DNA from: Rhipicephalus microplus
Taxonomy: Eukaryota > Arthropoda > Arachnida > Ixodida > Ixodidae
NCBI RefSeq assembly: GCF_043290135.1
Contig: NC_134707.1
Location: 78,758,987 to 78,822,986, forward strand
Length of the DNA: 64,000 nt
Reading direction: 5' to 3'
Part shown: positions 53,376-63,682 of the stretch, one piece after another
How the letters are laid out: every line of letters begins with the position of its first letter
Numbering within the stretch: position 1 is the first letter of the stretch
Position numbers and translations under genes: made by a program
The notes under the pieces: generated by a model
What the model was told of the DNA's origin: nothing
Seen by the model: the letters and a program-made list of their open reading frames with translations, nothing else
Databases searched by the model: none

Positions 53376-56300
53376 TTAGCTGGACAAGTAGGGTTTCATC
53401 CGGATGACATGCACGATTTCGGGTGCGCAGTTTCGGCGACTGGAACTGCAATTGCCGTCAGGAATAACTTCGTAGTTGATGTCGTTCAATCGTCGGGTGA
53501 CTCGATATGGGCCAAAGTAGCGTCGTAATAGCTTTTCTGAAAGTCCGCGTCGACGTATTGGGATCCAGACCCATACCTTGTCGCCTGGTTTGTAGGTTAC
53601 CAATTTATGTCGTAGGTCGTACCGTTTCGCATCTTTGTGTTGCTGGTGACAAATACGCACGCGGGCTAGCTGTCGGGCTTCTTCGGCACGCTGACCAAAT
53701 TCTTCGGCGTCAGCGTGAGTGTCGTCACACTCGTGCGGCAGCATAGCGTCCAACGTTGTAGTGACTTCGCGCCCGTGTATTAAACTAAACGGCGTCATTC
53801 CGGTAGTTTCCTGCCGGGCAGTATTATAGGCGAAGGTCACATAAGGCAAGATTTCGTCCCAGTTCTTGTGTTCTGTGTCGACATACATGCAGAGCATGTC
53901 TGCGAGGGTCTTATTAAGCCGCTCTGTTAGTCCGTTTGTTTGTGGGTGGTACGCCGTTGTTCTCCGGTGAGCTGTACCACTGAGCCTGAGAACCGACTCC
54001 AAAAGTTCTGCCACGAACGCAGTTCCTCTATCCGTGATGAGAACTGTTGGAGCACCATGCCGAAGGACGACGTTTTCTATGAAGAAATGAGCCGCTTCTG
54101 CTGCTGTGGCCCTCGGCATGGCTTTAGTTTCTGCGTAGCGAGACAAGTAATCAGTGGCGACAATGATCCATCTGTTTCCTGTGGTAGAAGTTGGGAATGG
54201 GCCCAGGAAATCCATTCCGATTTGGGCGAATGGCTTTGCTGGTACTTGAACGGAATGTAATAAGCCTGCCGGCCTGCCGGGTGGTGCTTTGCGTCTTTGA
54301 CAGTCGGCACATGTTTGGACGTGATGTTTTACAGCAGCAGGTAGGTTAGGCCAGTAGTAACTGTTTTGCAGACGGGACAATGTTCGAGTGTAACCGAGAT
54401 GACCAGAGGTGACTTCATCATGGCAGGCTTCCAGAATTTCTTTTCGCAGTGATGCAGGGACGACGAGCAAGTATGGGCTGCCGGTGGGAGAAAAGTTTTT
54501 CTTGTATAGGACGTCGTTCCTTAAACAAAAAGATGGCACTATTCTCGCAAAAATTCGCGGCACGTCTTCCCGTCGTCCTTCTAAGAAATCAATAAGCGAA
54601 AGCAGGTCAGGGTCACGGCGCTGCTCTTGTGAGATAGTGGCTGCGTTGATGACTCCCAAGAATGCGGCGTCCATAGACTCGTCATTAATAGCGGCAGGCT
54701 CAACGGGTGACCGCGAGAGACAGTCTGCGTCGGTGTGCTTCTTCCCTGATTTATAAATAATGGTCATATCAAACTCCTGAAGCCGAAGGCTCCAGCGTGC
54801 TAAACGGCCGGATGGGTCTTTCAAGTTAGTGAGCCAGCAAAGCGAGTGGTGATCACTGACGACCTTGAATGAGCGGCCGTACAGATACGGTCGAAATTTG
54901 AGAACCGCCCAAACCACGGCGAGGCACTCTTTCTCGGTAGTCGAGTAGTTCTCTTCCGTGCGAGAGAGAGCTCTGCTGGCATAGGCTATCACTTTCTCGG
55001 AGTTATCTTGCCATTGTATCAGTACGGCGCCCAGGCCTACATTGCTTGCATCGGTGTGAAGTGCTGTTGGCGCTTCCTGGTCAAAGTGTGCCAGAACCGG
55101 AGGTGTTTGGAGGCGTTGGCGTAATTCGTTGAACGCTGTTTGTTCCTTTTCGCTCCAAAGAAAGGGGACATCCTCTCGTGTGAGCCGCGTCAGAGGCGCT
55201 GCAATAGACGAAAAGTTGGCGATGAATCGTCGGTAATAAGCGCAGAGGCCTAAGAAGCGTCTCACTGCTCTTTTGTCATGCGGTGCGGGAAACTTTGCGA
55301 CAGCGTCGATTTTGTCCGGGTCAGGTCGAACACCTTCGTAGCTGACCACGTGGCCTAAGAAGCAAAGTTCGTTGAAACCGAAATGGCACTTCTCTGGCTT
55401 TAAAGTCAGGCCAGCCGAACGTATAGCTTGTAGAACTGCGAATAATCGACTTAGGTGTTCCTCGAATGTAGCTGAGAAGACGACAACGTCGTCTAGATAA
55501 ACCAAGCATGTCTGCCACTTAAGTCCTGATAGCACAGTGTCCATTAAACGCTGAAAAGTGGCTGGCGCTGAGCATAACCCGAATGGAAGCACTTTAAATT
55601 CATAAAGACCGTCGGGCGTCACGAAAGCAGTTTTCTCACGGTCTCTCTCGTCGACCTCTATTTGCCAATAGCCACTTCGCAGGTCCATCGATGAGAAATA
55701 GCGTGCATGCCGCAGCCGATCAAGAGTGTCATCTATACGTGGCAGTGGGTAGACGTCTTTCTTCGTTACTTGGTTTAACTTGCGGTAATCTATACAGAAA
55801 CGCAAGCTGCCGTCTTTCTTTTTAACCAATACCACGGGGGATGCCCAAGGACTCTTGGAAGGCTGTATTACGTCATCTTGGAGCATCTTCTGAACTTGCT
55901 TTTGGATCTCCTCACGTTCTTTCGGAGCCACACGGTATGGGTTTTGACGGATCGGTCTCGTATTTTCTTCAATGATGATTCGGTGCCGTGTCAGTGGTGT
56001 TTGCTTGACTTTCGACGTGCACGAAAAACAATTTTTGAACTGGTGTATCAGCTCTAGTAGGCGCTGTTTTTCCGAGGCTGACAGGGTTGAGCAAATGTTG
56101 ACAGACAAAGGTGTCGAGGCTGGGATGGTCGCCTCGTCCGGTTGCAAAGCGAAGCAATCTCTGGCTTGGTCCACGTCGTCGTAGTAGGCAATCGCGGTGC
56201 CCTTCTGGATGTGACGACGCTCGTTGCTGAAGTTGGTGATGAGGACTTCTGCCCGCCCATCAATTAGTGCCAGAATGCCTCTCGCTATTGAAACACCTTG

Positions 56301-56939
56301 CGTAAGCAATAGCGTGTCTATTCGCTCCGCTATCACCTCATTACGGCACGGCCATTCACACAACACCGACACAAGGCAGCAAGATCTCGGCAGGAGCATC
56401 ACATCATCGGCTACACGTAAACGTTGCAGTTGTTCTTCAGTGGTGGCGTCGACGTAAGGATGGGAGGAAAAGGTGACGATACGTTCTGGGATGTTGATGA
56501 TAGCACCGTACTCTCGCAGAAAATCCATACCCAAAATCAACTCTTTACAACAGTCCGGTAAAATGACAAATGTGGCGACGAAGTTCGAATCATCGATTAC
56601 GAGCCGAGCGGTGCATTTACCGGTTGGCGTCATTAGCTGCCCACCAGCACTCCTTATGCTGGGCCCACTCCACGGCGTCTTAACCTTCTTAAGGCGGTCG
56701 GCGAGCTCTTGTCGCATAATAGAGAAGTCAGCACCAGTGTCAACCAGTGCTGTTACGTGGTGTCCGTCTATAATAACGCTGAGGTCGGCACGTACAAATT
56801 CATTGGCAGTAGTACTCGTGGTTGTTGTCGTCTTCGTCATCACCGTCGTCACGTCGTCTTTGTGTAGAGGCAAGGGGGTCTTTTTGGCGTCTCGGCAATT
56901 GGCAACCTTGCCCCCGGAGGTCGCGGCAGTTAGTTTCCC
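53376..56939 (-). CDS. pol polyprotein, element 3 (complete)
   Basis: About 1190 codons without a stop, reached by a -1 shift from gag. Order: N-terminal spacer (PGKLTAATSGG); protease (LVDTGADFSIM, LILGMDFLREYG); reverse transcriptase (LRFCIDYRKLNQV, YPLPRIDDTLD, MDLRSGYWQI, FGLCSAPATFQRLM, YLDDVVVF); RNase H (HTDASNVGLGAVL, TTEKECLAVVW, VSDHHSLCWL); and integrase. The integrase has a zinc domain (H..H, then CADCQRRK), core aspartates (GMDFLGPFP, LITDRGTAF), the Glu block (YHPQTNGLTERLNKTL) and a GPY/F module (LLRRYFGPYRVTRRL), ending IVHVIRMKPYLSS. All catalytic residues expected in these motifs are present. A 100-bp untranslated part follows before the purine tract. Confidence 0.95.
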   Translation of the reverse strand, partial: GKLTAATSGGKVANCRDAKKTPLPLHKDDVTTVMTKTTTTTSTTANEFVRADLSVIIDGHHVTALVDTGADFSIMRQELADRLKKVKTPWSGPSIRSAGGQLMTPTGKCTARLVIDDSNFVATFVILPDCCKELILGMDFLREYGAIINIPERIVTFSSHPYVDATTEEQLQRLRVADDVMLLPRSCCLVSVLCEWPCRNEVIAERIDTLLLTQGVSIARGILALIDGRAEVLITNFSNERRHIQKGTAIAYYDDVDQARDCFALQPDEATIPASTPLSVNICSTLSASEKQRLLELIHQFKNCFSCTSKVKQTPLTRHRIIIEENTRPIRQNPYRVAPKEREEIQKQVQKMLQDDVIQPSKSPWASPVVLVKKKDGSLRFCIDYRKLNQVTKKDVYPLPRIDDTLDRLRHARYFSSMDLRSGYWQIEVDERDREKTAFVTPDGLYEFKVLPFGLCSAPATFQRLMDTVLSGLKWQTCLVYLDDVVVFSATFEEHLSRLFAVLQAIRSAGLTLKPEKCHFGFNELCFLGHVVSYEGVRPDPDKIDAVAKFPAPHDKRAVRRFLGLCAYYRRFIANFSSIAAPLTRLTREDVPFLWSEKEQTAFNELRQRLQTPPVLAHFDQEAPTALHTDASNVGLGAVLIQWQDNSEKVIAYASRALSRTEENYSTTEKECLAVVWAVLKFRPYLYGRSFKVVSDHHSLCWLTNLKDPSGRLARWSLRLQEFDMTIIYKSGKKHTDADCLSRSPVEPAAINDESMDAAFLGVINAATISQEQRRDPDLLSLIDFLEGRREDVPRIFARIVPSFCLRNDVLYKKNFSPTGSPYLLVVPASLRKEILEACHDEVTSGHLGYTRTLSRLQNSYYWPNLPAAVKHHVQTCADCQRRKAPPGRPAGLLHSVQVPAKPFAQIGMDFLGPFPTSTTGNRWIIVATDYLSRYAETKAMPRATAAEAAHFFIENVVLRHGAPTVLITDRGTAFVAELLESVLRLSGTAHRRTTAYHPQTNGLTERLNKTLADMLCMYVDTEHKNWDEILPYVTFAYNTARQETTGMTPFSLIHGREVTTTLDAMLPHECDDTHADAEEFGQRAEEARQLARVRICHQQHKDAKRYDLRHKLVTYKPGDKVWVWIPIRRRGLSEKLLRRYFGPYRVTRRLNDINYEVIPDGNCSSSRRNCAPEIVHVIRMKPYLSS
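56930..56939 (-). promoter_or_regulatory. Canonical -1 frameshift site, element 3
   Basis: GGGAAAC on the - strand (56939-56933) is read as G-GGA-AAC in the gag frame and is followed at once by TAA. The pol frame begins P-G-K-L-T across it. Same position and sequence as in element 2. Confidence 0.7.
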
Positions 56940-58282
56940 TGGCACGGGCTTGGGGAGCGGTTTCTGATGGCGTCCGCGTATCTTTGGCGATTCGGGGAAT
57001 TCTGACCTCGTGCAGGTGAGGGAGACCGCCAGCGACGACTTGGTGAAGACGCTTGGTTGGTCGGTAGGTGATCAGCACCATGGTCACGAGGGTCTTCAGA
57101 ATAAAAAGAAGCGGGCCGAGAAAAGTTTCCAAACCGGGTTTCTCGATGACGGCAGTAGCGCGAGATGTGGCCTGGTTCGCCGCAGTGGAAACAAAGGGGT
57201 CGACGGTCGGCAGTGCGCTACAAGTCGGTCCGACGTACTGGTGGTCGCCGCACAGGTTCACGCTGCCACCACGGCAAGGTAACGGGCCGCGGCTGAAAGG
57301 GTGGTTCTTCTGGGGCAGGCGGATGACGGCGCACGGCATCAGCATAGGTCAGTGGACGTGGTTCGGGCGGTGGCGCCGGTGATGGAAAGGCTTGCCGTAG
57401 TTCCTGGCGCACGATTTCTGCAACAGAAGCAACTGGGGGATCGGTAGACGGAAGGCCGAGGGCCCGCAGCTCTTCCCGCAGGATTTGTCGAATCATTTGC
57501 CGCAAAGAGTTTTCGGAAACGGCAGCGTTTTGAGCGGCGGCACCAACAGGCGTTTGGTCGGGCAGGCGGTCAAAGTGGCGGCATCGTTGCCGGAGCGCCC
57601 GCTCAATGACAGTCGCCTCTTTGATGAATTCATCCACTGTTGTTGGCGGATTTCGTACAAGGCCGGCGAAAAGCGGTTCCTTAACTCCCCGCATCAGATG
57701 ACGAACTTTCCTTGCCTCGGGCATGTCAGGGTCAGCGCGGCGAAATAGGCGGACCATATCCTCAGCGAACATGGCCACGCTTTCGTTCGGCTTTTGCATG
57801 CGGGCTTCGATCATCTGTTGTGCGAGATCCCGTCGGTCCGCACTCAGGAACGTCTCGAGAAGCTTTTGGCGGAAATCGTCCCAGGTTTGGAAAGTAGGCT
57901 CCCTGTTCTCGTACCATGTGCGAGCGCTATTTTCCATTGCGAAGTAGGCACGGCCAAGTTTTTCTTGCACGCTCCAACGATTCACCACAGCGGTCCGCTC
58001 GAACTGGTCGAGCCAGTCCTCGACATCTTCATACGGTTCTCCACGGAAGACTTCGGGAACACGAGGAGTCTCAAAAGTTACCTGGTAAGGGTGAGTCGTT
58101 TGGGCCGGGGCCGGGGGAAGATTCGCAGACGCTGAAGGGGCCGCCATGTTGGTAACAGGAGATGCCGTCAAGAGTTCTGGGCTTAGGCCTAATAGGCGCC
58201 GGCTGAATCGGTGTACTGGAGTCGCAACAAGACGTTGAGGCTCCGGACTGGGTGTAGGGTCCCGAACAACGCTTTCTTGCAT
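56930..58282 (-). pseudogene. gag polyprotein, element 3 (one internal TAG)
   Basis: Starts MQESVVRDPTPS about 30 bases after the LTR. The capsid-like part includes VFRGEPYEDVEDWLDQF, GRAYFAMENSARTWYENRE and SVAMFAEDMVRLFRRADPDM. At 57218-57220 a TAG follows RTDL. The same frame continues on the far side with a zinc knuckle CFHCGEPGHISRYC (CX2CX4HX4C) and an R/S/P-rich tail up to the TAA at 56930-56932. Without readthrough Gag lacks its RNA-binding knuckle and pol cannot be reached by the frameshift. 354 codons lie before the TAG and about 95 after it. Confidence 0.85.
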
Positions 58283-58311
58283 CAGGTTGCAGGCCCCAGC
58301 ACCTCCACCAG

Positions 58312-58492
58312 TGTCCCGACGTCAAGAGAGAGGTCGTACTAGAAGACGCTGAGAAAACAGCAGCGGGTCGGTCTTTTTGTTAACCGCGTGAGAGAGAGTT
58401 CCTCATCTTTGTCGTTGTTGCGTTCTGCATAAAAGCGTGCAGATGCGCGTATGCGCTGTCGCCTTCGTCTTTTTCGCGGGACGCACGTGACA
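58312..58492 (-). repeat. 5' LTR of element 3
   Basis: 181 bp, same sequence as 53096-53276. On the - strand it ends in gtcgggaca directly before the primer-binding site. Confidence 0.95.
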
Positions 58493-58695
58493 ATAACGCG
58501 TTATTCGAAGGTCGTAGGTTCGATTCCTGCTCACGGCTGGTTATTTTTTCATCCACTTTTCTTTCTTCTTATTTACATTCCATTGGTTCTAATAACTTCC
58601 CCTGTACATTCCTTGGCATTACTGTCTATTAGATCTCATTAATACTGTGTTAGAACACGGAAAAATGAGCCCTTAGGTATACACTTCTTTCCCTT

Positions 58696-58699
<4 letters not shown>
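58493..58699 (+). repeat. Headless tRNA-derived SINE beside element 3
   Basis: gaaggtcgtaggttcgattc contains a B-box (GGTTCGATTC) and is followed by tgctcacggct, a tRNA-like acceptor end, and then a non-coding tail (tttttcatccacttttcttt onward) that runs to an (AT)n tract. The A-box half is absent because element 3 or its flanking tract replaces it. Confidence 0.55.

Positions 58700-58729
<30 letters not shown>
58700..58729. repeat. (AT)n microsatellite
   Basis: About 30 bases of AT repeat between the headless SINE and the inverted-repeat unit. Confidence 0.95.
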
Positions 58730-58733
<4 letters not shown>

Positions 58734-58853
58734 GGGAGTAATAATTCAATGGGCCAGTTAGTCTTTGTGAAGGTATGGGATATGGCACAACGGGAGCGTT
58801 GTCAACAAGGATAAATATATTTATTTCCCAACAGTTTCGGGAGGGGTCTTCCC

Positions 58854-59101
58854 ATTGATTGATTGATTGATTTGTGGGGTTTAACGTCCCAAAACCACCA
58901 TATGATTATGAGAGACGCCGTAGTGGAGGACTCCAGTAATTTTGACCACCTGGGGTTCTTTAACGTGCACCCAAATCTGAGAACACGGGCCTACAACATT
59001 TCCGCCTCCATCGGAAATGCAGCAGCCGCAGCCGGGATTTGAACCCGCGACCTGCGGGTCAGCAGCCGAGTACCTTAGCCACTAGACCACCGCGGCGGGG
59101 C
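58854..59101 (-). mobile_element. tRNA-derived SINE, intact, inserted in the left arm
   Basis: Reading on the - strand: a head with an A-box (tggtctagtggctaagg) and a B-box (gcgggttcaaatcccg), body words gatggaggcggaaatg and caccaggtgg-like text, and the tail (AATC)n. The 13-bp duplication gaggggtcttccc (58841-58853) and gaggggtcctccc (59102-59114) flanks it with one mismatch. It splits the ribozyme-like core of the left arm within its stem II. Confidence 0.92.
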
Positions 59102-59528
59102 GAGGGGTCCTCCCATCATCAGGGGATGAGTTATACTTACATGAATTTCCAAACTTCGCTGCTGCCGCGTCCCTCTCGCCTAGAAACAAGTTTGCGAGAG
59201 TGAGGAATTGCGAGGAAACCCTTTCTTTACGCACGCCGTCACGGACCCTCCCGGCACCGCGGCGACAATCTTGGGTGGCCCGACACACGTCGAGAACTGA
59301 ACAGCACGTGATAAGAAACGTATGTGGACGTACACGGACAGTTGGTTTCGTTCTCAGTGTTGACAGTGGTTCTTCCTCTTGTTTACTTTCTTTCTTTTCT
59401 TTCTTTTTCTTTTTTTCTCCCCCCACCCTTTTTTTTCTATTTCCCTCTCACTCTAGCAAACATGTTTCTAGGCGAGAGGGACACGGCAGCAGCGAAGTTT
59501 GGAAATTCATGTCAGTATAACTCATCCC

Positions 59529-59556
59529 CTGATGAAGGGAGGACCCCTCCCGAAAC
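59529..59556 (+). ncRNA. Hammerhead-ribozyme-like core, right arm
   Basis: CTGATGA (59529-59535), then GGGAGG-acc-CCTCCC forming a 6-bp stem II, then GAAA. This is the invariant core of a hammerhead ribozyme. The triplet after the core is CTGTTG, so a cleavable GTT is possible but shifted against the GTC of the copy at 59782. Stem I is not evident. Sequence pattern only; activity unknown. Confidence 0.5.
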
Positions 59557-59622
59557 TGTTGAGAAATAAATATATTTATCCTTGATGACAACGCTCCCGT
59601 TGTGCTATATCCCATACCTTCA

Positions 59623-59903
<281 letters not shown>

Positions 59904-59989
<86 letters not shown>
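59904..59989. repeat. (AT)n-(GA)n microsatellite
   Basis: About 48 bases of TA repeat then about 38 bases of GA repeat. Confidence 0.97.
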
Positions 59990-59990
<1 letters not shown>

Positions 59991-60640
59991 CATGCGCGCA
60001 TAAGGGAGAGAACTTGCGTCTTACCATCGACATTGAATTGAAGTATAAAGCAATTTTCTGTCAAGTTCCAGTACTTCAGTTTATAGGTAATATTTTTTCT
60101 GTCTGCAAATAAGGCACCCCTCATGAGTTTCAGCATAATAAACTTCAGTCATACGCAGGATTCACCTTAGTCTCTATATATCTTACTAACAATTAGCGAA
60201 ATATTGCTCCGTATTTTTGTTTTGTTTTCAATATCTCCTCTTTCAAGCATTTTTTTTTCTTTTCACACAAGCTGTAAGAGCGGCCAGTTGGCGCATGATG
60301 TTGCCATCTTAGTAGCATTGTCCTATCACTTTATTAGAGCCACAGCTCTTAAGCTGTAATAAGTATTGTTAAAAATTGGGACAAGCTTTGCCGATTACGG
60401 CGGCGCCACGCTATGCAAGGGAACAAAACGCTCATTATTTTGCAAGCCTCGACTTCCAACAGACATATTTTTGAATGTTGTAATTTTTTAACGCGGGAAG
60501 CACAGAGAACAAATTTTGTCAAAACTGCTTCATTTCAGGCTCTATAGGTCTAAATGATGAACGTTTCTAGATATTTGTATGCGATGCACGTAGCAGCAGC
60601 AATTGCTTCCTCTTGCATGCTATTCTACAACGAAAGTAGT
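59990..60640. other. No gene recognised
   Basis: AT-rich DNA without motif or long frames. Confidence 0.45.
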
Positions 60641-60830
60641 ATGAGGTCACAACTCGGGTCCCGCGCGGCGTTCTAGTTTTCCGCCGCCACCGCCGGTGAC
60701 CGTGACCACATCGCACGAAATTAAAAAAAATATCTCCAATGACACAGTGGGGCTGGAACCAGGGTGCACTGTGTGCCAGCCCAGTATTCTACCACTGAGC
60801 CACGCTGGTGCTTGTGACTTGTGGGCAAAC
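60641..60830 (-). repeat. tRNA-derived SINE, second family
   Basis: On the - strand an A-box (gtggctcagtggtagaata) and a B-box (ccctggttccagcccc) lie at tRNA spacing (about 60742-60812). A body follows with acatcgcacgaaatt-like text (atttcgtgcgatgtggtc on -) and a GC-rich end (ggcggcggcggaaaactag-like). The head resembles a tRNA but the acceptor arms do not pair, so it is not a tRNA gene. Confidence 0.6.
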
Positions 60831-61480
60831 ACGCCTTAGTCAGGCTTGGTGTCGAGAAAGCAATCGCATTAATACGTCTTATAAAGCGTTTTAAAACAGC
60901 GAAAGACCAACCAGTCGTCGCACAATAAGAATAGCGCAATAAGTGGGTCTTGCAATGCTCCAATCATTACAAAAGCTTTTTCTTGTTCAGCTATTAAGTG
61001 TGGTGCATACCCGCTTCTGGCATAATTTCTCATCATCGTCAGCCACTGCGTGAATAAATGGCACTAAATTTCTTGCAAGTGTTTAGCAGACACCACGGTT
61101 CTCCGAAAAATGACGAAGGACAGCATAGTCATTGCCGGCCTATTAACCATAAATTATTATTATTAATGCCGTAGTGGGTATCGATCAAGTGTGCTTGCAG
61201 CAGTTACCCAATGAGTGTGTAGAAAAGGTACTGAAAGACCGCTTTTGTAGCTTTAGCTGTGACTGTGCTGCGCCTTCCGCGCAGGCCAAACTTTTTTTTT
61301 TTTTGCTCCTTATCTACCTGGCGGTTATTTGGCTTGTTGCCATGCTAAAATGCGCTGCCTTATTTATTTTATTAGCCATCAAATGGAATTGGACATTTCG
61401 CGTGCATTTTGAGCACCATTGAACACATATAACATTTCTAGTTGATCTAAGAATGATCACACTCTCCATCAGAATCATTC
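60831..61480. other. No gene recognised
   Basis: AT-rich DNA. A + strand frame (61174-61422) has a hydrophobic stretch after a T-run but no start context or splice site that would support a gene. Confidence 0.4.
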
Positions 61481-61950
61481 TGGGCGAAGCATCTTGGGCC
61501 GTGTCATTCCCTCCTCTGTCGTAGTAGTATGTTGCCACCTCTACTTTATGAGTCGCTCAACAGATGGCATCGTATATATATTCATTTGGTGATAACATAA
61601 CTAAATGGCGGTAGTGAGTTCCACACCATATTCACAGAGTGAACAATGGTGAGCGTGGCAAAGCGTCCATTCGTTCATCCATGTGTCCATTCGTTCGTGC
61701 GCCCATCTATTCGTCCATTCATTTATCCATCCGTGCTTTCGTCCGTCCGTGAGTCCGTACGTTTGCCCATCCGCCTGTTTGTCCATTCATCTACGCGTCT
61801 TTTCATCCGTGCTTCCGCCCATGCGTCCATGCTTCCGCCACTCGTCTGTCCATCCGCCCGTCCGTGCTTCCATCCATCGGTGTGTCCGTCCCCGGACAGA
61901 CAGCCGGACGCTTCGCCCAACTCATCACCGTTCACTACGTTGATATGCTG
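61481..61950. repeat. Foldback minisatellite, copy 1
   Basis: Shares with copy 2 the lead gggcgaagc, gtagtatgttgccacctcta, gctcaacagatggc and attcacagagtgaa. A degenerate CCAT/CCGT-rich tract (61668-61880) is flanked by inverted arms (agtgaac..tggtgagcgtggc near 61637 and gcgaagcgtcc in reverse near 61910). Frames rich in P, S, H, R or D, G, W here are repeat products. Confidence 0.75.
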
Positions 61951-62264
61951 AGATTTTTTGATCGTGTGGCTGTGCTTGTATCAGCAGTTCCCTTGGTAAA
62001 ATCTTCCCTTTGTTTGGGGGCGAATTAGTTGCACATCTTTTATCAGGAGCATTCCAAGCAGTTTGTTCACCTTGTTCATGTTAGCTTAAAGGCTAAATTG
62101 TGAACCTAATTTTCTATTGCAGTGGGTTTTCCTGCGCAAGGTGAAAATAGATATATTTTTAAAGACAGCCAAACTCTGAAGAAACAAACGAAGCCTTAAA
62201 TGGAGGCTCTCGAGGATGACTAAAAAAAAGTGCAGCCTCATAAACTTCAGCAATGGCAATCTCT
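61951..62264. other. No gene recognised
   Basis: AT-rich spacer between foldback copy 1 and the tandem array. Contains ttgggggcgaattagttgc, a short echo of the foldback lead. Confidence 0.45.
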
Positions 62265-62770
62265 GCTTTGTTGTTGAGTGCTCTGCCATAGTTGAATACC
62301 TAGTACTCTAAATCATTACCCCTTTTCTCTTAGCGCAAGAAACGCGTTAGGGGTCGGTTATATTCGAGAGACATTCAGCTTAGGCCCCCGGGACGGCTTT
62401 ATGCTCTCCCATAGTAGAGTACTTAGAACTCTGAATCGTTAACAACTTTTTCTAAGCACACATCTTTGATCGGACACAGACGCTTTTATCCTGTTCATTA
62501 CGCAGATGTGAGGCCCACGGGACGGCTTTAAGCCCTCACCTAGTAGAGCACCTACTACTCTAAATCATTACCCACTTTTTAGAATCACATCATTGGTGCC
62601 ATTTAGGGCGAACTAACGTAGCCACGGGGCGGCTTTGAGCTCTCCCATAGTAGAGTAGCTAGTACTCGAAATCGTTACCCACTTTTTCTAAACACACATC
62701 CGCTATACCGGGTCGGCTTTCTGCTCCTACAAAGTAGAGTACCAAGAACTCTGAATTAATAAACACTTTT
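62265..62770 (+). repeat. Diverged tandem array, four to five units
   Basis: The core ggctttnngctctcccatag, then tagagtacctagtactctaa and atcattacccactttttcta recurs at about 62280, 62395, 62525, 62633 and 62717 with unit lengths between roughly 85 and 130 bp. Copies differ by 10-30 percent and by spacer length. It is not a CRISPR array: units are long, variable and without constant repeats. Confidence 0.8.
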
Positions 62771-63240
62771 AGGGGCGAATCTTCTGAAGCCGTGGGTCGT
62801 TCCCTCCTCCGTAAGTAGTATGTCGCCACCTCTAGTTTACGACTTGCTCAATAGATAGCGTTGTGTGTATATATCCTTGGGAATAATATATCTAGATGGC
62901 GTCAGTAGTTTTCACAGCATATCCACAGAGTGAATCGTGATGAGTCGGGCGGAGCGTGCGTGGTTATATCTGTGCGTTCGTCCGTACGGGCTTCCGTCCA
63001 TCTATCTGTCCATCCGTGAGCCCGTCCATCAGTCGGTCCATGCTTCCATCCGTCCGTCCGTGTTTCTGTCCGTATGCCAATCCAGACGGATGGACACACG
63101 CACAGAGGCAAGGACGGATAATTAAATGTAAACATGAACGGAGGCTTGGATGGATGGACGAAAGCACGTACGGACAGACAGCCGGACGGATGGACGCTTC
63201 ACCCCACTCATCATCATGCACCCCTTGGATATGCTGTAAA
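62771..63240. repeat. Foldback minisatellite, copy 2
   Basis: ggggcgaatcttctgaagcc leads in. The first half of the core is CCGT-rich (tccgtccgtccgtgtttctg) and the second half is its complement type (gcttggatggatggacgaaa), so the whole core can fold back. The outer arms gtgatgagtcgggcggagcg and cgcttcaccccactcatcat are near-complementary. Same family as copy 1. Confidence 0.8.

Positions 63241-63682
<442 letters not shown>

Larger units (their letters stand above)
53096..58492 (-). mobile_element. Ty3/gypsy LTR retrotransposon, element 3 (nearly intact)
   Basis: A 5397-bp element on the - strand, with 181-bp LTRs that look identical by eye. The primer-binding site (tggtggaggtgctgggg) adjoins the right LTR, and a clear purine tract (tttttggagggagg) adjoins the left LTR. 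Pol is uninterrupted; gag has a single TAG before its zinc knuckle. Flanks are atat on the left and ataa on the right, so the 4-bp duplication is imperfect. Of the four elements it is the most recent and the one closest to activity. Confidence 0.95.
58768..59622. repeat. Large inverted-repeat unit with ribozyme-like arms
   Basis: The left arm (58768-59204, without the SINE) and the right arm (59446-59622) are reverse complements over about 176 bases with few differences. Shared words: gaaggtatgggatat, cacaacgggagcgttgtca, ataaatatatttatttc, aggggatgagttatact, gaatttccaaacttcgctgc and ccctctcgcctagaaac. The spacer (59205-59445) shows no motif. Each arm holds a hammerhead-like core (CTGATGA, GGGAGG/CCTCCC stem, CGAAAC). 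The arms resemble the ends of Penelope-like elements in head-to-head order. Confidence 0.85.

Noticed and set aside
53507..58155. Frames of 60-164 codons on the + strand across element 3
   Set aside because: Antisense shadows of pol and gag of element 3.
60742..60812. Possible functional tRNA gene on the - strand
   Set aside because: A- and B-boxes are present but the acceptor and D-arms do not pair, and a SINE body follows. It is a tRNA-derived SINE head.
62265..62770. CRISPR-like regular repeat
   Set aside because: Units are 85-130 bp, diverged and without constant repeat and spacer lengths. The sequence is from an animal genome and there are no cas-like genes.
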